From NCBI GenBank assembly GCA_029289015.1, contig JARFUL010000143.1, positions 1 to 10,862 of the forward strand: a DNA stretch of 10,862 nt. The letters are read 5' to 3'. The DNA is from Syntrophobacteria bacterium (GTDB lineage: Bacteria > Desulfobacterota > Syntrophobacteria > JARFUL01). The notes under the pieces were generated by a model. The model did no database searches. It saw only the letters and a list, made by a program, of their open reading frames with translations, and was not told the DNA's origin. Shown piece by piece: positions 1 to 6,824 of the stretch (position 1 is the first letter of the stretch; the number at the start of each line of letters is the position of its first letter). The translations under genes and the position numbers were made by a program.

Positions 1-746
1 CCCGAAAGCTCAAGGAATATATCATGCAACCCCGGGTGGAGGTGATGGTATCGAAATACCTGAGCAAGTCAGCGGCCATCTTCGGCGAGGTCAAATCCAC
101 CGCGGGCCGCGGCACCACCGGCCCCGGCAGCTATCCCCTGACGGGCAAGACGCGGCTTTTGGAGTTCATAACCACTCACGGAGGGCCCACCGCGCTGGCC
201 GATCTATCCAACGTGGAGGTGATCCGCCAAGGGGCCAGGTACAAGATAAACCTCCACAGGACCCTCTTCAGGGGCGACATGTCCCAGAACGTGGTGCTGG
301 ACGCGGGCGACGTGATCCATCTCCCCAAGGTCACGGAAAAGGGAAACCGGGTCTACGTGTTCGGGGAAGTGAGGAAGCCGGGCGTCTTCAACTACCAGGA
401 CCGGATATCCCTGCTTGAAGTGATATCCAAGGCGGGAGGTCTCACCATGTATGCGGTGTCCGAGGACACCAAGGTGATCCGGGGCGACCCCACCCGGCCG
501 GAGGTGCTCTCATCCAATCTCATCAAGCTAATTAGGCAGGGCAACCTCTCCCAGAACATCAACCTCGCGAACAACGACATTGTATACGTGCCCAGGGACA
601 AGATAGGGGACGTCGCCCGGTTCCTGACCAAGATCGCGCCCATCCTCCATTTCGTCTTGTATCCCGCCGCGGTGAGGGACGCCTACATAGAGGAGGAGCG
701 CGAGCTGCAGTTCTCCATTGGAGGGGGAGTTGCACCGGCTCGGTAA
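1..746 (+). CDS. wza: Wza-like outer-membrane polysaccharide export protein, 5' end missing
   Basis: Only the C-terminal part (about 247 codons, frame opening at position 3) is in the window. The frame is open to the left edge, and the residues before the first ATG at 24 (RKLKEYI) continue the typical helix preceding the motif QPRVEVMVSKY, so ATG 24 is internal and not the start. Two SLBB-type domains follow: the first near nt 75-330 (starts AIFGEV, with a long GRGTTGPGSYPL loop), the second near nt 348-600 (VYVFGEVRKPGVF, then LLEVISKAGG). SLBB domains form the periplasmic rings of Wza-type translocons. The C-terminal stretch after nt 600 (ARFLTKIAPILHFVLYPAA) resembles the amphipathic helix that makes the outer-membrane pore in Wza, followed by a short charged tail. 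The signal peptide and poly_export domain must lie upstream. The stop lies 22 nt before the wzc-like gene, as expected for a wza-wzc pair. The family is sure; the symbol is by analogy. Confidence 0.93.
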   Translation, partial: RKLKEYIMQPRVEVMVSKYLSKSAAIFGEVKSTAGRGTTGPGSYPLTGKTRLLEFITTHGGPTALADLSNVEVIRQGARYKINLHRTLFRGDMSQNVVLDAGDVIHLPKVTEKGNRVYVFGEVRKPGVFNYQDRISLLEVISKAGGLTMYAVSEDTKVIRGDPTRPEVLSSNLIKLIRQGNLSQNINLANNDIVYVPRDKIGDVARFLTKIAPILHFVLYPAAVRDAYIEEERELQFSIGGGVAPAR

Positions 747-759
747 ACCTGCCGACACC

Positions 760-768
760 AGGGCCTAG
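760..768 (+). promoter_or_regulatory. Ribosome-binding context of the wzc-like gene (AGGGCCTAG)
   Basis: AGGG sits 5 nt before ATG 769 and is part of AGGGCCT, a near-palindrome. The same arrangement, with variation, stands before the next two genes, which supports it as a real translation-initiation context. The gap from the upstream stop is only 22 nt, so translational coupling is also possible. Confidence 0.5.
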
Positions 769-3768
769 ATGAAGCAGTACGACTTCGATCTTCGAGACTA
801 CTGGCGCATAATCAAGAAGCGCAAGGTGATTATTATCCTCACCGTCTTGATTATCGGGGTCTTCTCCTTCGCGTTCGCGAAGATGCAGGCCCCCATCCCC
901 CTCTACGAGACCTCGGCCAAGGTCAAGTTCGAGCAGTCCAGCTCCATGTCCGGCCTTTTCATCAAGACCCTCACCTTCTCGAGCTGGGACGCGCTCTCCA
1001 CCCAGCTCAGCGTGGTCACCAGCTTCCCCGTGATGTCCAACGCGGCCAAAGAGCTCGGCCTGGTGGACAGGAACCTCTCCCTGGATCAGATCAGAAGATC
1101 CGAGGCCAATCTCAAGGTGATCATGTCTCTGCAGGCCGCGGTGCGCGCGGAGCAGGCGGCCAACACCTCCATAATCGACATCACCGCGACCTCGGCCAGC
1201 CCGGACATGGCCCAAAAGCTGGCCAACTCAACGGCCAGGGCCTACCACGACTACAACGTGCAGGAGGCCAACAAGAGGGCCATCGAGGCCACCAGCTTCA
1301 TCAAGAACCAGGTGACCAAGGTCCGGGAGCGCCTCCAGGAGGCCGAGGACAAGGTGAGAAAGTTCCGGGAGGAGAACGCGCTCATAGCCGCGGACCTGGG
1401 GTCCTCCCGGGTGGCCAACCAGCTGGCCACGGTGGAGACGGAGCTCGACAAGACCCTGAGCCAGCTCAAGGCCGTAAACAGCCTCCTCAAGCAGCTCGAG
1501 TCCGGCAGGACCCTCCAGATGGATGCAGCCGTTGCCGCGGCCGGGCGCGAGGGCCAGCCGGCCAAGGGCGACGAGCCTACCTCCGGCCTGTTCCGGGTGG
1601 AGGAGATAAGCCCCAACCTCTCCAGGCTGAACAACCTCCTGCTGGACACCCTGATGAAGCGCAGGACCATGCTCATGGACCTCACGCCGGAGAACCCCGA
1701 GGTCCTCGCGTCGGAGCGTGAGGCCGAGGCCATAAAGAGGGAGATATTCGGAGAGCTCAAGGCGAGGCGGACCACCCTTCAGCGGCGCAGGAAGTTCCTG
1801 CTGGACAGGCTGGTGCAGATCAGGGCGAAGACCTCCCGGCTCCCGGAAAAGATGCTCACCATGGTTCGGCTCGAGCGGGAGGTCAGCCTCAACTCCGAGC
1901 TCTACACCCTGCTCAGCTCCAAGCTCCAGGAGGCCCTGATCCAGCTCTCCGAGCAGGTGGAGGAGGTGACCATAATCACCCCCGCGGTGAGGCCCTCCAT
2001 ACCCATCAACCCCCCCAGGATCGCGTCCAAGGCCACCGTGGGGCTGATAATAGGGCTCATCCTGGGCCTTATCTTCGCGTTCGTCTCCGAGACCCTGGAC
2101 ACCTCCATCGCCACGGTGGAGGACGTTGAAGAGTACCTGGGCCTGCCGGTGCTCGGCATGATCCCCTACCTCGAGAAGGGGGGCACCGTCGCGAAGGGGC
2201 TCTTTCGCAGGCACGGGGTCACCCCGCCGGAAGGTGTTCCCAGGGAAGGGCTCATGGAGATGATCTCCCACTACGCGCCCAAGTCGGTGATCTCCGAGTC
2301 CTTCAGAACCCTGAGGACCAACGTGGAATACATCTGCCGCAAGGAGGGGGTGAAGGTCTTCATCAACACCAGCTCCTCCCTGAGGGAGGGAAAGACCGCC
2401 AACTCCCTGAACCTGGCCATCTCCATGGCCCAGGCCGGCAAAAAGACCTGTCTCATAGAGGCCGACCTGAGAAGGCCCGGGGTGCACCGGGTGTTCAAGC
2501 TCCAAAGGGAGCCCGGCCTGAGCGACCTCCTCATGGGCGGGTACAAGATTCCGGACGTTATAAGGACCATCAACGACTTTCTCCTGGGCGGGTTCACCCT
2601 GGAGGAGATCACCGCGACCAGCGGCCTGGAGAACCTCCACATCATCACTGCGGGCGCCTCGGTGCTCAACCCGGCCGAGATTTTGGGCTCCCCCCAGATG
2701 ATCGAGCTCCTCGAGCAGCTCAAAAAGGAGTACGACTTCGTTCTTTTGGACACCCCTCCCGTGCTCCCCGTTGCCGACACCACCATCCTGGCCCCCAAGG
2801 TGGACGGAACCCTCCTGATCTATCAGGTGGGGCAGATAGCCCGGGGGGTCCTGAAGCGGGCGAAGCTGCAGCTGGACAACGTCCGGGCCAACATGTACGG
2901 GATAATATTGAACAACGTGCGCGCGGAGACGAGCCCGGACTACTACCACTACCAGATGCGTTACTACTACGGGGAAGAGATGCCCGCGGCCAGGCCGGGC
3001 ATCCTGGGCAGGCTCATGTTCTGGAGACGCACCGACCTGGGGCCCGCGACACCCAAGCCCGAAAGGCCCAAGGCTGTGGAGGAGCCCCCGCCCGCTGCTC
3101 CCGCCAGGAAATTTTCGAATATCGTCAAGATAGCTCTCTTGGTGCTGGCTCTTCTCGTTCTGGGGGTGGGATTGTACCTCAAGCTCTCCACCCGGCACGA
3201 GCCGCAGCCGAGGAGGCCCGCGGCCAAGGCCAAAACAAGGGCCAAAGCCGCGAGGGTGCGGGTGAAGAAGGCCAGGGCAAAAACCGGGAAGAGGGCGGTC
3301 CCAAAGGAACGCAAAATAGCTAAGGCCAGGGAAACAAAGAGCGCTGCCCCGGCCATAGCGGCCAAACCCCAGGGCAGCGCGGTGTCCAAAAAGCCGGCCC
3401 CAAAGCCCAGGGCCCGGGCCCTGGTAGCGGTTTCGCGCGGGGAAGAGGCCCGAGAGGCCGCGGCAAGGCCCGCGTCGTCCGTATCCGCAGCCGCGCCCTC
3501 CCGGGGTCTCTACCACCTTCAGCTCGGGGTGTTCAAATCATCGGACTCCGCAATACACCTTGCGGACGAGGTTGCGCACAGAGTGGGCACGCGGGCGAAG
3601 ATAAACAGCTTCAGGAACAGGCAGGGTATAGAGATTTTCGTGGTCTACCTGGAAAAGAGGGTGGGCTACAGGGAGGGGCTCGGGACCGCGAAGGAGCTGC
3701 TCGCGAAGGGCTACGAGTCGATCATAGTCCACTACAGAAAAATCCCCGGCTCACGGGTATATCCCTAA
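769..3768 (+). CDS. wzc: Wzc-like chain-length regulator and BY-kinase fused to a third TM segment and SPOR domain
   Basis: This 999-residue protein is much longer than usual Wzc/BY-kinases (about 720-750). Order of parts: Wzz-type N-terminus (DLRDYWRIIKKRK) and TM1 at residues 20-37; a long periplasmic coiled-coil region to about 400 with a GNVR-like end; a proline motif (PSIPINPPR, 409-417); TM2 at about 424-441; and a cytoplasmic kinase from about 500 (ISESFRTLRTN). The Walker A-like loop is LREGKT (538-543, K542), Walker A' is LIEADLRRP (E564, D566) and Walker B is FVLLDTPP (D661). A tyrosine cluster (725-734, six Tyr) normally ends such proteins. Here it is followed by TM3 (about 788-806), a Lys/Arg/Ala/Pro linker (about 810-910) and a SPOR domain (915 to about 990, YHLQLGVF then a second half ending YESIIVHY). 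Family knowledge: BY-kinases set polymer length and export by cyclic autophosphorylation; SPOR domains bind denuded peptidoglycan glycans, mostly at the septum. The coupling of the two is inferred. Start ATG 769 gives the standard Wzz N-terminus. Confidence 0.93.
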   Translation: MKQYDFDLRDYWRIIKKRKVIIILTVLIIGVFSFAFAKMQAPIPLYETSAKVKFEQSSSMSGLFIKTLTFSSWDALSTQLSVVTSFPVMSNAAKELGLVDRNLSLDQIRRSEANLKVIMSLQAAVRAEQAANTSIIDITATSASPDMAQKLANSTARAYHDYNVQEANKRAIEATSFIKNQVTKVRERLQEAEDKVRKFREENALIAADLGSSRVANQLATVETELDKTLSQLKAVNSLLKQLESGRTLQMDAAVAAAGREGQPAKGDEPTSGLFRVEEISPNLSRLNNLLLDTLMKRRTMLMDLTPENPEVLASEREAEAIKREIFGELKARRTTLQRRRKFLLDRLVQIRAKTSRLPEKMLTMVRLEREVSLNSELYTLLSSKLQEALIQLSEQVEEVTIITPAVRPSIPINPPRIASKATVGLIIGLILGLIFAFVSETLDTSIATVEDVEEYLGLPVLGMIPYLEKGGTVAKGLFRRHGVTPPEGVPREGLMEMISHYAPKSVISESFRTLRTNVEYICRKEGVKVFINTSSSLREGKTANSLNLAISMAQAGKKTCLIEADLRRPGVHRVFKLQREPGLSDLLMGGYKIPDVIRTINDFLLGGFTLEEITATSGLENLHIITAGASVLNPAEILGSPQMIELLEQLKKEYDFVLLDTPPVLPVADTTILAPKVDGTLLIYQVGQIARGVLKRAKLQLDNVRANMYGIILNNVRAETSPDYYHYQMRYYYGEEMPAARPGILGRLMFWRRTDLGPATPKPERPKAVEEPPPAAPARKFSNIVKIALLVLALLVLGVGLYLKLSTRHEPQPRRPAAKAKTRAKAARVRVKKARAKTGKRAVPKERKIAKARETKSAAPAIAAKPQGSAVSKKPAPKPRARALVAVSRGEEAREAAARPASSVSAAAPSRGLYHLQLGVFKSSDSAIHLADEVAHRVGTRAKINSFRNRQGIEIFVVYLEKRVGYREGLGTAKELLAKGYESIIVHYRKIPGSRVYP
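2524..2619 (+). repeat. Imperfect tandem duplication inside the kinase domain
   Basis: Two 15-codon units 51 nt apart encode DLLMGGYKIPDVIRT (residues 586-600) and DFLLGGFTLEEITAT (603-617). They share D, L, GG and T plus several conservative matches, and GGCGGGT at the DNA level. Ordinary BY-kinases have one such unit (DLL-x-G ... LEEVI) between Walker A' and Walker B. The extra unit lengthens the kinase here by about 17 residues. From memory, similar insertions occur in BY-kinases of some deltaproteobacterial-type lineages, so it may be a subfamily trait. Confidence 0.5.
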
Positions 3769-3791
3769 ACGGGCCCCTGGCTCCAAAGGAG

Positions 3792-3824
3792 ATGGTCACA
3801 GGCCCCTCGGCCCTTCAGACATGA
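3792..3824 (+). other. 10-codon mini-ORF in the wzc-wzy gap
   Basis: In the 64-nt gap, AGGAG (3787-3791) directly abuts an ATG at 3792 that opens MVTGPSALQT and stops at TGA 3822-3824, overlapping the ATG at 3821 (ATGA). The zero spacing makes the Shine-Dalgarno site poor, so translation is doubtful. It could act as a leader that delivers ribosomes to the TTG start at 3833. A weak CTCC-AAA-GGAG hairpin (3781-3791) overlaps the same site. Confidence 0.2.
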
Positions 3825-3832
3825 GGCCCTAA
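3823..3832 (+). promoter_or_regulatory. Shine-Dalgarno site deciding the TTG start of wzy
   Basis: GAGG at 3823-3826 lies 6 nt before TTG 3833, within AGGCCCT. Because the in-frame ATG at 3821 is closed by TAA at 3830-3832, this site and the TTG are the best explanation of how the polymerase is initiated. TTG is a weak start, which would lower polymerase output relative to its neighbours. Confidence 0.55.
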
Positions 3833-5293
3833 TTGCGAAGAGCGGTTGAAAGCTACGGCGTCAGCAGGCCCCGCCTGATACAGTATGCTTTCTACGCGAC
3901 GCTGATCGGCCTGGGACTGATCTTGGTGGTCTTCTTCGGCAAGGAGGAGGCCTCGTTGAGTCTGCTCATCGGCGGCGCGGCCGGGCTCGCGCTCCTCATC
4001 ATCACCTTCCTCAACACCGAGTTCGTCATCTACCTCCTTATCCTGTCCATGCTGCTCTCCCCGGAGTTCGTGGTGGGCGGGGGAGGGCTCGCGGAGTCCC
4101 GCCAGGTGACCCTGAGGCTGGACGACATCATTCTCCTCCTCGTCTTCTTCGCGTGGTTCGCCAAGACCGCGATCAACAAGGACCTGGGGCTCTTTCTCAG
4201 GACCCCCCTGAACAGGCCCATGTTCATATACTCCGTCATCTTCCTCATCTCAACCTCCCTGGGCGTGTTCCTCGGCAACATCAGGGCCGCGTCCGGCTAC
4301 TTCTACTGTTTGAAGTATATCGAGTACTTCTTCGTCTACTTCCTCGTGGTCAACAACCTCAGGGACGAGGCCCAGGCTGAAAGGTACTTCTGGGTGGCCG
4401 TGTTCACCTGCCTGGTGATCGCGGTCTACGCGATTGCCCAGATTCCCGCGGGCCAGCGGGTCACCGCGCCCTTCGAGGGCGCGCACGGCGAGCCCAACAC
4501 CCTGGGCGGGTACCTCCTGTTCATGCTGGCCATCATGGGGGGGCTCCTCCTCAACATGCGCCGTCCCCTTCACCAGTTCCTTCTGTTTTCGGCCTCGGGC
4601 ATCATGGCGGTACCCCTGCTCTACACCCTCAGCCGCTCCTCGTGGCTGGGGATGATACCGGTGGTTTTCGTCCTCTTTGTCTTCACGAGGAGAAAGCTCA
4701 CGGTGATCATCGCGGTGCTCCTGGCCGTGGCCATCATCGGCATAGCCATGCCAGAAAAGGTCTCCACCCGCTTCATCAAGACCTTCCAGGGCAACGAGAA
4801 CATCCGGGGCACGAGGAGGGTGGGCCCCTTTGTGCTGGACCAGTCGGCCTCGGACAGGGTAATGCACTACGAGGAGGCCCTCAAGGTCTGGCTGGAGGCC
4901 CCGGTTCTGGGCCACGGCGCGACGGGCGGCTTTATGGTGGACTCCCAGATAATCAGGGTAATGATGGAGGCGGGCGCCGCGGGGCTTTTGGCCTTCCTCT
5001 ATCTCATATATCGTATCCACTTCCAGCTCAGGGAGAACTATCTAAAGCTCGAATCGGACCTGCACCGGGGGCTCTGCCTCGGGGTCTTGGCCGGGCTGTG
5101 GGGGCTGCTCTTTCACTCGCTGGGCGCGTCCACCTTTATAATAATCAGGGTCATGGAGCCGTTCTGGCTCATGGTGGCCATAACCATCTCCCTTCCCACC
5201 CTTTTGCCCGCCCCGAAAGTCAAGGAAGTTGAGGAAGAGCCCGACTGGCGGCGCTTCTCCATCACCAGGATGCACGGAAGGCATACGCCTTAG
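3833..5293 (+). CDS. wzy: Wzy-type O-antigen polymerase / ligase family membrane protein
   Basis: A 486-residue polytopic inner-membrane protein with about 12-14 hydrophobic segments and a long loop (about residues 308-365) before the last ones, the layout of the Wzy_C (O-antigen polymerase/ligase) superfamily. Family-type signatures are TLSRSSWLGM (R268), an Arg in SDRVMHYEEALKVW (R342) and APVLGHGATGGF (GHG at 360-362); conserved arginines in this family take part in glycan transfer. In this operon, between the co-polymerase and the flippase, polymerase is the more likely role than lipid A-core ligase. The start is TTG at 3833, set 6 nt after GAGG. An in-frame ATG at 3821 is closed by TAA at 3830-3832, so it cannot start the protein, and the next in-frame Met lies beyond the first membrane segments. 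The C-terminus is a short charged cytoplasmic-type tail. Polymerase versus ligase cannot be settled from sequence alone. Confidence 0.88.
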   Translation: MRRAVESYGVSRPRLIQYAFYATLIGLGLILVVFFGKEEASLSLLIGGAAGLALLIITFLNTEFVIYLLILSMLLSPEFVVGGGGLAESRQVTLRLDDIILLLVFFAWFAKTAINKDLGLFLRTPLNRPMFIYSVIFLISTSLGVFLGNIRAASGYFYCLKYIEYFFVYFLVVNNLRDEAQAERYFWVAVFTCLVIAVYAIAQIPAGQRVTAPFEGAHGEPNTLGGYLLFMLAIMGGLLLNMRRPLHQFLLFSASGIMAVPLLYTLSRSSWLGMIPVVFVLFVFTRRKLTVIIAVLLAVAIIGIAMPEKVSTRFIKTFQGNENIRGTRRVGPFVLDQSASDRVMHYEEALKVWLEAPVLGHGATGGFMVDSQIIRVMMEAGAAGLLAFLYLIYRIHFQLRENYLKLESDLHRGLCLGVLAGLWGLLFHSLGASTFIIIRVMEPFWLMVAITISLPTLLPAPKVKEVEEEPDWRRFSITRMHGRHTP

Positions 5294-5298
5294 CTCTC

Positions 5299-5346
5299 AT
5301 GAGCCCGCCTTCCAACTCAACCTTGATCCCTGAGGGGCCCCTATGA
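5299..5346 (+). other. 15-codon mini-ORF in the wzy-wzx gap, overlapping the wzx start by ATGA
   Basis: ATG 5299 opens a 15-codon frame (MSPPSNSTLIPEGPL) that ends in TGA 5344-5346, sharing ATGA with the wzx start at 5343. The ATG lies within the palindrome CTCATGAG (5296-5303) and has no evident Shine-Dalgarno site of its own. A chance ORF is quite possible; if translated, it would couple wzx translation to termination of the leader. Confidence 0.2.
5332..5342 (+). promoter_or_regulatory. Shine-Dalgarno site of wzx inside a perfect 10-bp palindrome
   Basis: GAGGGG at 5332-5337 is 5 nt before ATG 5343. The stretch AGGGGCCCCT (5333-5342) is its own reverse complement. With no loop it is too tight to fold within one molecule as a hairpin, so it may just be a GC-rich spacer, but its likeness to the sequences before wzc and wzy is notable. 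Confidence 0.55.
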
Positions 5347-6824
5347 GCATTCACGCGGACAACCACGAGGAGATCGCCAGCCTGAAGACCAAGCTGGTCA
5401 GGTCCACGGGCATACTGGTGGTAAGGCAGGTGGTGCTCAGGACCATCGGGTTCCTGGGCAACGTGATCCTGGCCAGGATCCTCGCGCCCGAGGAGTTCGG
5501 CATCTTCGCGGTGGCCGCATTCGTGGTGGCCTTTTTCACCCTGATCGGCGAGGTGGGCCTGGGCGCGGCCCTCATCCAGAGAAAGGGGGAGCTCACCGAA
5601 GAGGAGATCCAGACAACCTTCACCATTCAGCAGGGCTTCTTCACCGTGCTCTTCCTGCTCATCTATCTCATCGCGCCCCAGATTCTCGGGTTTTACCCGG
5701 ACCTGCCCCAGGGGTCCGAGTGGCTGGTGCGCGCGCTGGCGCTCAGCCTCCTCATCACCTCCCTTCGCACCGTGCCCACCATACTTCTCGAGCGGGAGCT
5801 CGCGTATGACAAGATCGCGAGGATAGAGGTGGCCGAGGTGCTGACCTACCAGGTGATCGCGGTGGCCAGGGCGGTGATGGGGCGGGGTAGAGGGGCCCTG
5901 GTTACCGCGGCCATCCTGAGGGGGGTGGCCGGGGTGATCATGGTCTTTATCTACGTGAAGTGGAAGCCCTCCTTCCACATCGACAACGGTGCGGCCAGGC
6001 GGCTCCTGGGCTTCGGCGTGCCCTACCAGCTCAGCAACTTCATCTATCTCGGCGCAGACGCGGTGGTGCCGGTGTTTGTGGCCATGGTGAAGGGGAGCTC
6101 CGCGGTGGGCTTCCTCACCTGGTCCAAGGCCTTTTCCCACATACCGCTCTTCATCACCAGCAGCTTCAGCCGGGCCGCGTTCCCCGCGTTTTCCAAGCTC
6201 CAGGAGAACAAGGACGCGCTCAAGGAATCCATCGTAAAGGCCATAGACCGGCTCAACCTGGTGATGGTGCCCCTCGCGGTCCTCATGGCCGCGCTCGGGC
6301 CCGAGCTGGTCAGAGTCATCTATACGGGCAAGTGGCTCCCCGGGATCAATGCCTACTACCTCTACCTCTGCGTTCCCCTGGTCGCGGGGCTCAGCGGCCC
6401 CCTGTATACCGCGATTTTGGCCCTGGGAAAGTCTCAGATCATCCTGGCCATCTCCATAACCCTCACTGTTCTGGAGTGGGCGTTCGGTGTGCCCCTCGTG
6501 CTCAAATATGGCTTTATGGGCATACCGCTGGGGCACGCGATTATACTCGTAATCCTATGCATATTATATTTAAAGGTGCTCAAGAAACATGGGGTTGCCC
6601 TAACATTGACGGACTTTCGATACCGCAACCTTGTTCTGGCCCTTTTTGTAGGAATAATCATATTCAAAATAAAATCTTATTTGCCGGTTACAATTATTGT
6701 TATAGTAGGTCTCTTTCTGGTAGGGCTTATCTTATACACTGCATTGATTTATATTTTCTGCCGCCAGCAATTCAACGAAGTGTATGAGCTGGTCAAAATA
6801 AAGATACTTGGAATTCAGCCTTAA
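5343..6824 (+). CDS. wzx: Wzx-type polysaccharide flippase (MOP superfamily)
   Basis: A 493-residue protein with repeated hydrophobic segments (about 12-14) and the polysaccharide-transporter N-terminus: an amphipathic start, then GFLGNVILARILAPEEFGIF and GEVGLGAALIQRK, characteristic of WzxC-like lipid-linked oligosaccharide flippases. The second half shows the related pattern of the MOP pseudo-repeat (FGVPYQLSNFIYLGADAVVPVFV; ITSSFSRAAFPAFSKLQ). Family role: moves undecaprenyl-diphosphate-linked repeat units from the cytoplasmic to the periplasmic face for Wzy. ATG 5343 is preceded by GAGGGG with 5 nt spacing. The last ~95 codons (from about 6540) are strongly AT-rich compared with the rest of the gene, although the protein still reads as continuous transmembrane helices; this may mark a recombination point. 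The 3' end overlaps the following glycosyltransferase by 17 nt if that gene starts at TTG 6808. Confidence 0.92.
   Translation: MSIHADNHEEIASLKTKLVRSTGILVVRQVVLRTIGFLGNVILARILAPEEFGIFAVAAFVVAFFTLIGEVGLGAALIQRKGELTEEEIQTTFTIQQGFFTVLFLLIYLIAPQILGFYPDLPQGSEWLVRALALSLLITSLRTVPTILLERELAYDKIARIEVAEVLTYQVIAVARAVMGRGRGALVTAAILRGVAGVIMVFIYVKWKPSFHIDNGAARRLLGFGVPYQLSNFIYLGADAVVPVFVAMVKGSSAVGFLTWSKAFSHIPLFITSSFSRAAFPAFSKLQENKDALKESIVKAIDRLNLVMVPLAVLMAALGPELVRVIYTGKWLPGINAYYLYLCVPLVAGLSGPLYTAILALGKSQIILAISITLTVLEWAFGVPLVLKYGFMGIPLGHAIILVILCILYLKVLKKHGVALTLTDFRYRNLVLALFVGIIIFKIKSYLPVTIIVIVGLFLVGLILYTALIYIFCRQQFNEVYELVKIKILGIQP

Noticed and set aside
1228..3516. 762-codon open frame on the minus strand opposite wzc
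   Set aside because: It is a shadow of GC-rich codon use in wzc: the translation is rich in Gly, His, Leu and Pro with no recognisable domain, and the plus-strand frame has clear Wzz, kinase and SPOR motifs.
3781..3791. CTCC-AAA-GGAG hairpin as a terminator between wzc and wzy
   Set aside because: Only a 4-bp stem with a 3-nt loop and no T-run; too weak for a terminator.
4642..5232. 196-codon plus-strand frame inside wzy
   Set aside because: Off-frame shadow of the polymerase gene with low-complexity Gly/Arg/His content.
5262..6536. 424-codon open frame on the minus strand opposite wzx
   Set aside because: No recognisable protein features. It begins just where the AT-rich island introduces stop codons, as expected for a composition artefact.
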